Assembly (NCBI RefSeq): GCF_023913775.1
Contig: NZ_JAMXAX010000020.1
Coordinates: 1 to 58,868 of the forward strand
Direction: 5' to 3'
Source: Acidovorax facilis
GTDB lineage: Bacteria > Pseudomonadota > Gammaproteobacteria > Burkholderiales > Burkholderiaceae_C
Length of the DNA stretch: 58,868 nucleotides
Made by a program: the position numbers and the translations under genes
Notes under the pieces: generated by a model
What the model was told of the DNA's origin: nothing
Seen by the model: only the letters and a program-made list of their open reading frames with translations
Databases searched by the model: none
Shown here: positions 7,957-15,248 of the stretch, in pieces
Layout: every line of letters starts with the position of its first letter
How positions within the stretch are numbered: position 1 is the first letter of the stretch

Positions 7957-8573
7957 AACTCCGCCGCAATCGCAGCCCGCAGCAGCGCCGCAGCAGGCTT
8001 CACCAGTTCCTGCAAAGCCCCAGCCCGACCTTGCTCGATGGACTGCAGCACCATCTCATTGATGCCTCCCACCACGGCCATGGCCATCACGGGCTTCAAG
8101 GGAAGATGGCGTTGGCCCTGATCGCCAGTACGGGTGTTCACCACCTCCAGCATCAGGTCCACCAGGTGCTGATTGGCCCGCCGCCGCGCGGCCAGGCCGG
8201 GCATGCCCAGGCCCAGGATTTCAATGAACAGAGTGCGCAGCAGAACCGGATTGCAGGCCAGCGCACCAAAGTACGCCGACAGCGCCTGCTCCACCTGGGC
8301 CTGCCAATCGCTTTGGGGGTTGATGGCGCCACGCAGCACCGCCAGTGCGTTGCCGCTTGCCGATTCGTACAGCGCTGTCAGGCATTCGGCCTTGTCGGCA
8401 AAGTTCTCGTAGAAAGTACGCCGCGAGACGCCAGCCTCGCGCACGATGTCTGCAATCGTGGTGTCGGCATAGCCTTTGGTCGCCACGGCGCGGGCCATGC
8501 CCTGCAGCAGGCGATCCCGATGCTCCTTACCCTCGGTGGCGCCAGGTCGGGGGGCGGCTTGCAGTGCGGTCAT
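7953..8573 (-). CDS. TetR-family transcriptional regulator
   Basis: A 206-residue regulator from the ATG at 8573, chosen because AAGGGAA lies just upstream; an ORF extension to 8630 lacks such a site and runs through operator-like sequence. The N-terminal helix-turn-helix region reads T-T-I-A-D-I-V-R-E-A-G-V-S-R-R-T-F-Y-E-N-F, the classic TetR form. The C-terminal ligand and dimerisation part is helical and variable. Its 3' end overlaps the P-type ATPase stop by 4 bases in convergent orientation. It is divergent from the PF10118 gene, and two copies of a GGTAC-N6-GTACC palindrome lie between them, so it probably represses itself and that neighbour. Confidence 0.9.
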   Translation of the reverse strand: MTALQAAPRPGATEGKEHRDRLLQGMARAVATKGYADTTIADIVREAGVSRRTFYENFADKAECLTALYESASGNALAVLRGAINPQSDWQAQVEQALSAYFGALACNPVLLRTLFIEILGLGMPGLAARRRANQHLVDLMLEVVNTRTGDQGQRHLPLKPVMAMAVVGGINEMVLQSIEQGRAGALQELVKPAAALLRAAIAAEF

Positions 8574-8599
8574 GCTGGCAGATTCCCTTGGGGTTAACA

Positions 8600-8615
8600 G
8601 GTACTTGACAGTACC
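8600..8615. promoter_or_regulatory. Operator-like palindrome 1 (TetR)
   Basis: GGTACTTGACAGTACC is a 16-bp palindrome with 6-bp perfect arms and a 4-bp centre. A second palindrome of the same arm spacing lies at 8645-8660. Both sit between the TetR gene and the divergent PF10118 gene. The centre contains TTGACA, so this site would cover a promoter -35 element. Confidence 0.65.
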
Positions 8616-8644
8616 ACATGCGCACTCCATGATTCCTCACCACT

Positions 8645-8660
8645 GGTACTACAACGTACC
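8645..8660. promoter_or_regulatory. Operator-like palindrome 2 (TetR)
   Basis: GGTACTACAACGTACC shares the outer GGTAC/GTACC arms and the 16-bp length with the site at 8600-8615, with centres 45 bp apart. It lies 50 bases upstream of the PF10118 start codon. Confidence 0.6.
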
Positions 8661-8709
8661 AAACCACAAAGACGTTATCTTTTTACCGAGCTCCCGGAGA
8701 TCCATCCCC

Positions 8710-9531
8710 ATGACCGAACTCGTCGTGCGACGCCTGCTCATTGACCTGGAAACGCCTTTTGACCGCCACTGGTGCGGCGGCGATGCGTTTCGCACGGCGT
8801 TCTTCAATGCGCTGTCGATGAGCTTCCCGGTGGGGGAGCAGTTCTTCATCGACGCTGTGAAGGGCGGGCACAAAGCCATGCCGCCCGAGCAACACGCGCA
8901 ATTTGCCGACGAGGTGCGCGGCTTCATCGGACAAGAGGCCACTCACCGCCGCATCCATGCGCTGTTCAATGGGCACCTCGAAAAGCAGGGCCTGGTCAAC
9001 GAATGGGCGTCCCGCGCGCAGGAGCGCATGAAGCTTTTTGCCGGAGCCGACCCACGCCACCCCCTGGCCGTGACGGCTGCCAACGAGCACTTCACCGCGC
9101 TGCTGGCCGAATGGCTGCTGGCCCACCCCGAAACACTGGCGGGAGCCGAACCCCGCCTGGCCACGATGTGGCAATGGCACTGCGCCGAAGAGGCCGAGCA
9201 CAAGAACACGGCGTTCGACATCTACCAGGCGCTGGGCGGCAACCACGAGTGGCGCATCACCTGGTTCCGCCGCATCACCCTCGTCTTCTTGGGCGACGCC
9301 TTGCGCCAGACGGTGCTGAACCTGCGCCGCGACGGAACCCTGTGGAAATGGACCACCTGGGCCAGTGCGGCGCGCACGCTGTTTGGCAAGGGCGGCCTGG
9401 TGCGCGAAACCTGGCGCCCATGGCGCGAATACCTGCGCCGCGACTTTCACCCCAGCCAGCACGGCACGGACCTGTCACAGCAATGGCTGACCCAGCACAG
9501 CGACGCCTACGTGCCCGTGGGCGCACGCTGA
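8710..9531 (+). CDS. Predicted metal-dependent hydrolase (PF10118)
   Basis: A 273-residue protein of the PF10118 family. It has the expected acidic and His residues for a di-metal four-helix bundle: E-Q-F-F near residue 40, F-I-G-Q-E-A-T-H-R-R-I-H near 73-84 and W-H-C-A-E-E-A-E-H-K near 155-164. Ferritin-like di-iron chemistry is suggested by these E-x-x-H pairs; the substrate is not known. The ATG at 8710 has GGAG 12-15 bases upstream. It is transcribed away from a TetR gene, with two operator-like palindromes between, so it is probably an inducible detoxification or lipid-related enzyme. Confidence 0.8.
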   Translation: MTELVVRRLLIDLETPFDRHWCGGDAFRTAFFNALSMSFPVGEQFFIDAVKGGHKAMPPEQHAQFADEVRGFIGQEATHRRIHALFNGHLEKQGLVNEWASRAQERMKLFAGADPRHPLAVTAANEHFTALLAEWLLAHPETLAGAEPRLATMWQWHCAEEAEHKNTAFDIYQALGGNHEWRITWFRRITLVFLGDALRQTVLNLRRDGTLWKWTTWASAARTLFGKGGLVRETWRPWREYLRRDFHPSQHGTDLSQQWLTQHSDAYVPVGAR

Positions 9532-9553
9532 GCCACAACGCCAGAATGCTGTT

Positions 9554-10435
9554 TCAGGCGCTGACGGCGGCCGCTGGCTGGGCACCACGCCGCAGCACCA
9601 GCCCACCAAACAGCGTCGCCAGTATGTACATGCTGACCGAGTAGATGGCCGCAGGCAGTGCCAGCTGAAAGTTGCCCAGCACCGACAGCGCGATGAAGAT
9701 GGCCAGCGTGGAGTTGTGGATGCCGATCTCGAAACTGATGGCCGTGGCCATGGACTTGTCGAGCCCCGCCGCCCGCGACAGGTAGTACCCCGACGCAAGA
9801 CTGATCGCATTGAACAACAACACGGCCGGACCGATGCCCGCGAAGGACTCGACCAGCGCCGTCCACTCCTTGGCAATCGCAATCAGCGCAAAAGCGGCCA
9901 GCACCACGGCGCTGAAAATCTTCATGGGCTTTTCCATGCGGGCGCTGAAGGCCGGCGCGCGCCGGTGCACCGCCATGCCCAGCACCACCGGCACGAGCAC
10001 GATGACGATCACCTCGACCACCTTGCCAAACTGCAGTGGCACCACCTGGCCCGTGTGCGCAAAGGTGTTGATCGCCCAGTTGGTGATGAGCGGCAGGCTC
10101 ACGATGGACAACACGGTGTTGATGGCGGTGAGCGAGATGTTCATCGCCACATTGCCACCAAAAAGATGGCTGAACAGGTTGGCCGACACCCCACCCGGTG
10201 AAGCCGCCAGCAGCATCAGTCCCACCGCGTAGAGTGGCGCCACGCCCAGCAGCACGATGAGGGCGTAGCACGCCGCTGGCAGCACCAGCACCTGCAGCAC
10301 CAGAGCCAGCACCACGGCACGCGGATGCTGCAGCAGGCGCTTGAAGTCGCCCACCGTGAGCGAAAGGCCCAGGCCGAACATGACCAGCCCCAGGGCGATG
10401 AACAACAAGGTGGGAAGTATGGAAACAAAGCTCAT
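9554..10435 (-). CDS. Bile acid:sodium symporter family transporter (BASS)
   Basis: A 293-residue membrane protein with about ten hydrophobic segments and SBF/BASS family signatures: G-L-G-L-S-L-T-V-G-D-F near residue 20, A-A-S-P-G-G-V-S-A-N-L near 77-87, and E-I-G-I-H-N-S-T-L-A near 240. The family imports organic anions with sodium; the bacterial substrate is often a keto acid or pantoate-like anion and cannot be assigned here. Its start lies 16 bases after the stop of the DUF962 gene on the same strand, so the two form an operon. Confidence 0.88.
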   Translation of the reverse strand: MSFVSILPTLLFIALGLVMFGLGLSLTVGDFKRLLQHPRAVVLALVLQVLVLPAACYALIVLLGVAPLYAVGLMLLAASPGGVSANLFSHLFGGNVAMNISLTAINTVLSIVSLPLITNWAINTFAHTGQVVPLQFGKVVEVIVIVLVPVVLGMAVHRRAPAFSARMEKPMKIFSAVVLAAFALIAIAKEWTALVESFAGIGPAVLLFNAISLASGYYLSRAAGLDKSMATAISFEIGIHNSTLAIFIALSVLGNFQLALPAAIYSVSMYILATLFGGLVLRRGAQPAAAVSA

Positions 10436-10451
10436 GGGTCACGCGCGGGGC

Positions 10452-10976
10452 TTATGCAGGTGCCTGGCCGGTGCGCAGTCGCACCGGGCCGCTGCGCCGC
10501 TCGATCGCCGCCTGCACTTCCTTGCGCAAACCCAGCGCAAAGGCCCACTCGGCCACCACAAACAGCGGGCCGACGATCAGGCCCACCAAGTCGTCCACAA
10601 ACGCGGGCTTGCGACCTTCGTAGTAGTGGCCCACGAACTGAATCACCCAGCCGACGGCAAACAGGCCGATGCCCGTGGCCAGCCACACCGCCATGCTCTG
10701 CAAAGCTACCCACTGCCCCCCCACCAGCATGGCCGCCAGCAGGGTCGCCATGGCCAGGCCAAAACGCATATCCAGCCGGAAGTAGAAGACGCTGGCCGCC
10801 AGCGCAGCGAACAGCGCAGGGCTCAGCGGCAACGCGCCCGCCATCCAGGTCGGGCGCGACAGCAGGATGACCACCGCAAACATGATCATCGGGACGCCCA
10901 CAAAATGGGTGTGGATGTTGCGCGGGTCGCGGTGGTAGTCGGCGTACTGCGCAAGGTGGTCGATCAGGGTTTTCAT
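10452..10976 (-). CDS. DUF962/Mpo1-like membrane protein
   Basis: A 174-residue membrane protein of the DUF962 (YGL010w/Mpo1-like) family. It has the conserved N-terminal block Y-H-R-D-P-R-N-I-H-T-H-F-V-G-V-P (13-28), whose His residues coordinate iron in the yeast enzyme. Four hydrophobic helices follow, with an E-G-R-K-P-A segment in the C-terminal half. Yeast Mpo1 is an Fe(II) dioxygenase that removes one carbon from 2-hydroxy fatty acids; the bacterial role is inferred from homology only. It is the first gene of a pair with the BASS transporter and is divergent from the Crp/Fnr regulator gene. Confidence 0.82.
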   Translation of the reverse strand: MKTLIDHLAQYADYHRDPRNIHTHFVGVPMIMFAVVILLSRPTWMAGALPLSPALFAALAASVFYFRLDMRFGLAMATLLAAMLVGGQWVALQSMAVWLATGIGLFAVGWVIQFVGHYYEGRKPAFVDDLVGLIVGPLFVVAEWAFALGLRKEVQAAIERRSGPVRLRTGQAPA

Positions 10977-11109
10977 GGGTGTCTCCGGCTGTTGTTTTGA
11001 GCAGCATCAATACTCGCCCCGGGGCATTGCCAGCGTCTGTCGTGCAGACGACAAAAAGGCACACTCCCACGGCACCGCCCCACCCTGCCTCGCGCCCAAT
11101 CTGCACTGC

Positions 11110-11814
11110 ATGACCGACCCCGCCACCTATCTGCCCGTCCTCCAGTCCGGCCGCTGGTTTGCCCACCTGCCGCCCGACTTTGCCCAGCCGCTGCTGGCCA
11201 TGGCACAGGTGCGCCATTTGCAGACGGGCGAAGTGCTGTTTCTGCGCGGCGATGCGCCCTGCGGGCTGTATGCGGTGGTGCGCGGCGCGGTCAGCATCTC
11301 GGGCACTGGCGGCCGGGCCGACGAGGCGCGGGCCGCGCTGCTGATCCGCCTGGAGCCGCCACACTGGTTTGGCGAAATCTCGGTGTTCGACAACTCCGCA
11401 CGCACGCACGACGCGCAGGCCACCGAGCCCACCACGCTGCTGCACATTCCGCACGAGCGGCTGCAGGCGTGGCTGCAGGCCCACCCGCAGCACTGGCATG
11501 CGCTCGCGCTGCTGCTCACCGACAAGCTGCGCTCGGCCTTTGTGGCCATGGAAGAGCTGGCCCTGTTGCCTGCGCCACAACGCCTGGCGCGCCGCCTGGT
11601 GATGATGGCCGAGGGCTACGGCCAGTGGACGGCCGAGGGGCGGTCGCGCCGCGTGCTGTCCATCTCGCAAGAGCAGTTGTCGCTGATGCTGGCCATCTCG
11701 CGCCAAACCACAAACCAGATCCTCAAGGACCTGGAATCGCGCCACCTGGTGCGCGTGCAACGCGGCGAGCTGGAGATTCTGGACCTGGCGGCACTGCGCG
11801 CCACCTGCTATTGA
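11110..11814 (+). CDS. Crp/Fnr-family transcriptional regulator
   Basis: A 234-residue regulator with an N-terminal cyclic-nucleotide-binding-like beta roll (about 15-130, with G-E-V-L-F-L-R-G-D and W-F-G-E-I-S-V-F-D) and a C-terminal winged helix (I-S-Q-E-Q-L-S-L-M-L-A-I-S-R-Q-T-T-N-Q-I-L). It lacks the N-terminal Cys cluster of FNR, so oxygen sensing through a 4Fe-4S centre is not expected. The beta roll does not show the complete cAMP-binding signature of Crp, so the effector is unknown. It is divergent from the DUF962 gene. A dispersed repeat starts one base after its stop. Confidence 0.88.
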   Translation: MTDPATYLPVLQSGRWFAHLPPDFAQPLLAMAQVRHLQTGEVLFLRGDAPCGLYAVVRGAVSISGTGGRADEARAALLIRLEPPHWFGEISVFDNSARTHDAQATEPTTLLHIPHERLQAWLQAHPQHWHALALLLTDKLRSAFVAMEELALLPAPQRLARRLVMMAEGYGQWTAEGRSRRVLSISQEQLSLMLAISRQTTNQILKDLESRHLVRVQRGELEILDLAALRATCY

Positions 11815-11815
11815 A

Positions 11816-11876
11816 TTGCTATTAAATATATAGCTACCAGCGCTTTACCAACAAGCGCCAGAAGCATTTTTTACTT
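11816..11876. repeat. Dispersed repeat A, copy 2
   Basis: An AT-rich stretch beginning ATTGCTATTAAATATATAGC, followed by CAGCGCTTTACCAACAAGCGC, has the same order of parts as the other copies (a TAGC block and a CGCTT/AAGCG palindrome). It lies between the Crp/Fnr gene and the aldehyde dehydrogenase gene and is clearly AT-richer than its surroundings. Confidence 0.65.
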
Positions 11877-11909
11877 AAATAATAAGCACACATTTCATTT
11901 CCGGGCAAA

Positions 11910-13352
11910 ATGACGGCCATGCAACTGAACTACATCGCCAACGCCTCGGTGCCGTCCGCCTCGGGCCGCACGATTGCCATGATCGACCCGTCCGACGGCC
12001 AGCCCTTCGACGAGATCCAGCGCAGCAACGCCGACGACATCGACGCGGCGGTGCATGCGGCCCGCCAGTGCTACCACGCGGTGTGGCAGAAGCTGGCGCC
12101 GGTGGAGCGCGGCCGACTGCTGCAAAAGCTCTCGGCCAAGATCCTGGAGCATGCGGACGAGCTGACGGCGCTGGAGCAGCGCGACTGCGGCAAGCCCACC
12201 AAGCAGGCACGCGCCGACGCGATTGCGCTGGCGCGCTACTTCGAGTTCTACGCCGGTGCGTGCGACAAGTTCCACGGCGAGACGATCCCCTACCCCGACG
12301 GCTACAGCGTGCTGACCTGGCGCGAGCCCCACGGCGTGACGGGCCATGTGATCCCCTGGAACTACCCCATGCAGATCTTCGGCCGCAGCGTGGGCGGCGC
12401 GCTGGCGGCGGGCAATGTGTGCGTGGTCAAACCCGCGGAAGACGCCTGCATGTCACTGATCCGCGTGGCGCAGCTGGCGGCCGAGGTGGGCTTTCCCTCC
12501 GGCGCGCTCAACATCGTCACCGGCTACGGCCACGAGGTGGGCGACGCGCTGGCGCGCCACCCCGGCATCGACCACATCAGCTTCACCGGCAGCCCCAAGA
12601 TCGGCACGCTGATCCAGCAGGTGGCTGCCGAGCGCCACTGCCCCGTGACGCTGGAGCTGGGCGGCAAGAGCCCGCAGATCATCTTTGCGGATGCGGACCT
12701 CGATGCCGCCATCCCCGTGGTAATCAACGCCATCGTGCAGAACGCCGGGCAGACCTGCTCGGCCGGCTCGCGCGTGCTGATCGACTCGCTGATTTATGAA
12801 CCCCTGCTGGAGCGCCTGGGCAAGGCGTTTGAAAAGTTGCGCGTCGGCCCCGCCGCCATGGACCTGGACGTGGGCCCGCTTATCCGCCAGACGCAGCAGC
12901 AGCGCGTGTGGGACTTTCTGTCGGACGCGCAAGTGGCCGGCATCCCCATGGTGGCCCAGGGCGTGGTAGTGGACGAAGCGCCCGAGACCGGCTACTACCA
13001 AGCCCCCACCCTGCTGCGCGATGTACCCGTGGGCCACCGCCTGGCACAGGAAGAAGTCTTCGGCCCCGTGCTGTCGGCGATGGCCTTTCAGGACGAAGAC
13101 CATGCGGTGGAGCTGGCCAACGCCACGCAATTCGGCCTGGTAGCCGGTATCTGGACGCGCGATGGCGCCCGCCAGTTCCGCATGGCCAAGCGCGTGCACA
13201 GCGGACAGGTGTTCATCAACAACTATGGCGCTGCGGGTGGTGTGGAGCTGCCGTTTGGCGGCGTCAAATCCAGCGGCTACGGGCGCGAAAAGGGCTTTGA
13301 GGCGCTGTACGGCTTCACCACCCTGAAGACGGTCGCCATCAAGTACGGTTAA
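11910..13352 (+). CDS. NAD(P)-dependent aldehyde dehydrogenase
   Basis: A 480-residue enzyme of the ALDH superfamily, full length for the family. The catalytic residues are visible: N151 in I-P-W-N-Y-P, the general base E249 in L-E-L-G-G-K-S-P, and the nucleophile C283 in G-Q-T-C-S-A-G-S-R. The F-T-G-S-P-K-I-G motif is the cofactor-binding segment, and P-F-G-G-V-K-S-S-G-Y-G-R-E is the typical C-terminal signature. It oxidises an aldehyde to the acid; the substrate is not evident. An ATG at 11919 is an alternative start. It is followed by DUF2889 and short-chain dehydrogenase genes on the same strand, which suggests a small catabolic cluster for an alcohol or aldehyde. Confidence 0.93.
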   Translation: MTAMQLNYIANASVPSASGRTIAMIDPSDGQPFDEIQRSNADDIDAAVHAARQCYHAVWQKLAPVERGRLLQKLSAKILEHADELTALEQRDCGKPTKQARADAIALARYFEFYAGACDKFHGETIPYPDGYSVLTWREPHGVTGHVIPWNYPMQIFGRSVGGALAAGNVCVVKPAEDACMSLIRVAQLAAEVGFPSGALNIVTGYGHEVGDALARHPGIDHISFTGSPKIGTLIQQVAAERHCPVTLELGGKSPQIIFADADLDAAIPVVINAIVQNAGQTCSAGSRVLIDSLIYEPLLERLGKAFEKLRVGPAAMDLDVGPLIRQTQQQRVWDFLSDAQVAGIPMVAQGVVVDEAPETGYYQAPTLLRDVPVGHRLAQEEVFGPVLSAMAFQDEDHAVELANATQFGLVAGIWTRDGARQFRMAKRVHSGQVFINNYGAAGGVELPFGGVKSSGYGREKGFEALYGFTTLKTVAIKYG

Positions 13353-13441
13353 TCGCGCTTCAGTGGTGTCACGCCTGCGCACGACGGCGCGGCCGTGCAC
13401 CGCTAATCTCTGATCCTCTGTACGACGATTTTTCTTTTGCC

Positions 13442-14068
13442 ATGCCCCTGAGCCCCCCCGCACCCCGCACCCTCAAGCATGTCCGCCGGGTCAACTACCA
13501 GGGCTTTGAACGCGACGATGGCCTGTGGGACATCGAAGGCGAGCTGCACGACAGCAAGGCCTACGACGCCCCCTCGCACCGCGACCCGACGCGCACGCGC
13601 CTGGCGGGTGAGGCCATCCACCACATGTGGCTGCGCGTGACCGTGAACCGCCAACTGGTGGTGCAGGCGGTGGACGTGTCCATGGACTCGCACCCGCTCA
13701 AGGGCTGCACCGAGGCCCAGGCCGCACTGCAGCGCATGGTGGGCTGCGGCATGGCACGCGGCTGGCGCCAGGCCATCCAGAAGCACCTGGGCGGCGTAGA
13801 AAGCTGCACGCATTTGCGCGAACTTCTGTTCAACCTGGCCACGGCGGCCTTTCAGTCAGTGCCTGCCGTCTTTTCGTCCAGCAACCCCGACGAACCGCCA
13901 CGCCACCTGGGCCAGTGCACGGGCTGGGACTTCAACGGCAGCGGCGTGAAGGAATACTTTCCGCAGTTTTATGGCCGGGTGCCGCAGGCGCCTGCCGCCA
14001 TGGCCACAGACACCTCCCCGCAGTCACCCACCACCGAAATATCCGTCAAATCAGCCTCTAGCGCTTGA
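13442..14068 (+). CDS. DUF2889 protein
   Basis: A 208-residue protein matching DUF2889: R-R-V-N-Y-Q-G-F-E-R-D-D-G-L-W-D-I-E-G near the start, H-H-M-W-L-R-V-T-V near 60, and C-T-H-L-R-E-L-L-F near 122. DUF2889 genes often sit with oxidoreductases of aromatic, terpenoid or steroid catabolism, as here between an aldehyde dehydrogenase and a short-chain dehydrogenase. Its biochemical role is unknown. The last residues (about S-A-S-S-A) and the stop codon lie inside dispersed repeat A, so the C-terminal end appears to have been rewritten by the repeat. Confidence 0.82.
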   Translation: MPLSPPAPRTLKHVRRVNYQGFERDDGLWDIEGELHDSKAYDAPSHRDPTRTRLAGEAIHHMWLRVTVNRQLVVQAVDVSMDSHPLKGCTEAQAALQRMVGCGMARGWRQAIQKHLGGVESCTHLRELLFNLATAAFQSVPAVFSSSNPDEPPRHLGQCTGWDFNGSGVKEYFPQFYGRVPQAPAAMATDTSPQSPTTEISVKSASSA

Positions 14069-14097
14069 TAGACAAGCGCTAGCAGCTATCAAATTTG
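14050..14097. repeat. Dispersed repeat A, copy 3
   Basis: It contains the 14-base core GCGCTAGCAGCTAT (14076-14089), identical in the copies at 21766, 33310 and 49916. TAGCGCTTG and CAAGCGCTA form a perfect 9-bp palindrome around ATAGA. The repeat overlaps the end of the DUF2889 gene and lies just upstream of the short-chain dehydrogenase. Confidence 0.85.
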
Positions 14098-14127
14098 ATA
14101 CTACCCAACAAACCCATCGGAGAGCCC

Positions 14128-14889
14128 ATGCGCGCACAGAACAAATCCATCATCGTCACCGGCGCCGGCAACGGCATTGGCGAAGGCATCGCCAAGCGCT
14201 TGGCCGCTGAAGGCGGCAAGGTCATCGTCAACGACATCAACGAGGCCGGGGGCCAGCGCGTGGTGGCCGAAATCGCGGCAGCCGGCGGCACCGCCGCGTT
14301 CTTCAAGGCCGACGTGACGAAATCCGCCGAAGTGAAGGCCATGGTCGACGAAGCCGTGCGCCTGTACGGCCGCCTGGACGTGGTGGTAAACAACGCAGGC
14401 TGGACGCACCGCAACCGCCCCATGCTCGAAGTGAGCGAGGACGAGTTCGACAAGGTCTATGCCATCAACATGAAGAGCATCTACCTGAGTGCCATCCACG
14501 CCGTGCCCGCGCTGCGCCAGTCCGGGGGCGGCAGCATCATCAACATCGCGTCCACCGCCGGGCTGCGTCCGCGCCCAGGCCTGACCTGGTACAACGGCTC
14601 CAAGGGCGCCGTCATCATCACCAGCAAGTCCATGGCCGCTGAGCTGGGCCCCGACAACATCCGCGTGAACTGCATCAACCCCGTGTTCAACCCCGACACC
14701 GGCCTGGCCGCCGAGTTTGCGGGCGGCCCGGTGGACGATGCGCGCCGCGCCAAGTTCCTGGCCACCATTCCGCTGGGCCGCTTCTCCACCGCGCTGGACG
14801 TGGCCAACGCGGCGCTGTACCTGGCGAGCGACGAGGCGTCGTTCATCAGCGGCGTGTGCATCGAGGTGGATGGCGGACGCTGCGTGTAA
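14128..14889 (+). CDS. Short-chain dehydrogenase/reductase (SDR)
   Basis: A 253-residue classical SDR. The Rossmann motif is T-G-A-G-N-G-I-G (11-18) and the structural N-N-A-G is at 88-91. The catalytic triad is S142, Y155 and K159 (Y-N-G-S-K). The C-terminal end E-V-D-G-G-R-C-V is typical. The start is the ATG at 14128, preceded by CGGAGAG; an earlier TTG at 14095 lies in repeat sequence and is unlikely. An aspartate in V-N-D-I-N (residue 36) after the second strand favours NAD over NADP. It probably interconverts an alcohol and a ketone or aldehyde in the same pathway as the upstream aldehyde dehydrogenase. Confidence 0.92.
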   Translation: MRAQNKSIIVTGAGNGIGEGIAKRLAAEGGKVIVNDINEAGGQRVVAEIAAAGGTAAFFKADVTKSAEVKAMVDEAVRLYGRLDVVVNNAGWTHRNRPMLEVSEDEFDKVYAINMKSIYLSAIHAVPALRQSGGGSIINIASTAGLRPRPGLTWYNGSKGAVIITSKSMAAELGPDNIRVNCINPVFNPDTGLAAEFAGGPVDDARRAKFLATIPLGRFSTALDVANAALYLASDEASFISGVCIEVDGGRCV

Positions 14890-14940
14890 AGGCCCCGAGC
14901 GCGCTCGCAAGCCACCATCACTTGCGTTTGCGCGCGCGCC

Positions 14941-14967
14941 CAATCCGCACCAAGGCAGTGCGGATTG
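14941..14967. promoter_or_regulatory. 10-bp inverted repeat before a promoter
   Basis: CAATCCGCAC (14941-14950) and GTGCGGATTG (14958-14967) are perfect inverted copies with a 7-base loop. The right arm ends 3 bases before a TTGACG -35 element. It could be an operator, or a hairpin ending the short-chain dehydrogenase transcript; no run of T follows. Confidence 0.55.
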
Positions 14968-14969
14968 AT

Positions 14970-14998
14970 TTGACGGTCTTGAAACCGCTGCCTATAGT
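14970..14998 (+). promoter_or_regulatory. Sigma-70 type promoter
   Basis: TTGACG (14970-14975) and TATAGT (14993-14998) are separated by 17 bases, close to the consensus. Transcription would begin near 15005 and give a leader of about 240 bases before the solenoid gene at 15249. The stretch 14890-15248 has no gene I can support; it holds this promoter, the inverted repeat before it and the hairpin described next. Confidence 0.65.
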
Positions 14999-15131
14999 GC
15001 CGCCGATGTTTGCGAGCCACTCCACCGCCACGACCGCCAGCGCCACAGCGCCGCTGCGCCGTGCCGCGCGCTCGCAGGCCACGCTCCAGGCCGGTGACCA
15101 CCAAGTCTGCACCCTCGCTGCAGATTCCTGA

Positions 15132-15187
15132 GCCCGGCGACACCCCCTCCCCTCCGCATTCTTTTCGCGCACCTCCTGTCGCCGGGC
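15132..15187 (+). other. 11-bp inverted repeat in the leader of the solenoid gene
   Basis: GCCCGGCGACA (15132-15142) and TGTCGCCGGGC (15177-15187) are perfectly complementary with a 34-base loop. The structure lies in the presumed transcript between the promoter at 14970 and the start codon at 15249. It could act as an attenuator or stability element; that is inference. Confidence 0.5.
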
Positions 15188-15248
15188 CCCACGCCCAGCG
15201 CCAGCTTGCGCCTTGGCCACGGCCGGGGCGCGGACGTCAGGAGTGTCC

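Noticed and set aside
14095..14127. TTG start for the short-chain dehydrogenase inside repeat A
   Set aside because: The ATG at 14128 has a good ribosome binding site and gives the standard length.
15006..15131. 41-codon frame starting near the inferred transcription start of the solenoid operon
   Set aside because: No ribosome binding site, and the Ala/Thr/Ser-rich translation looks random. A leaderless peptide cannot be excluded.
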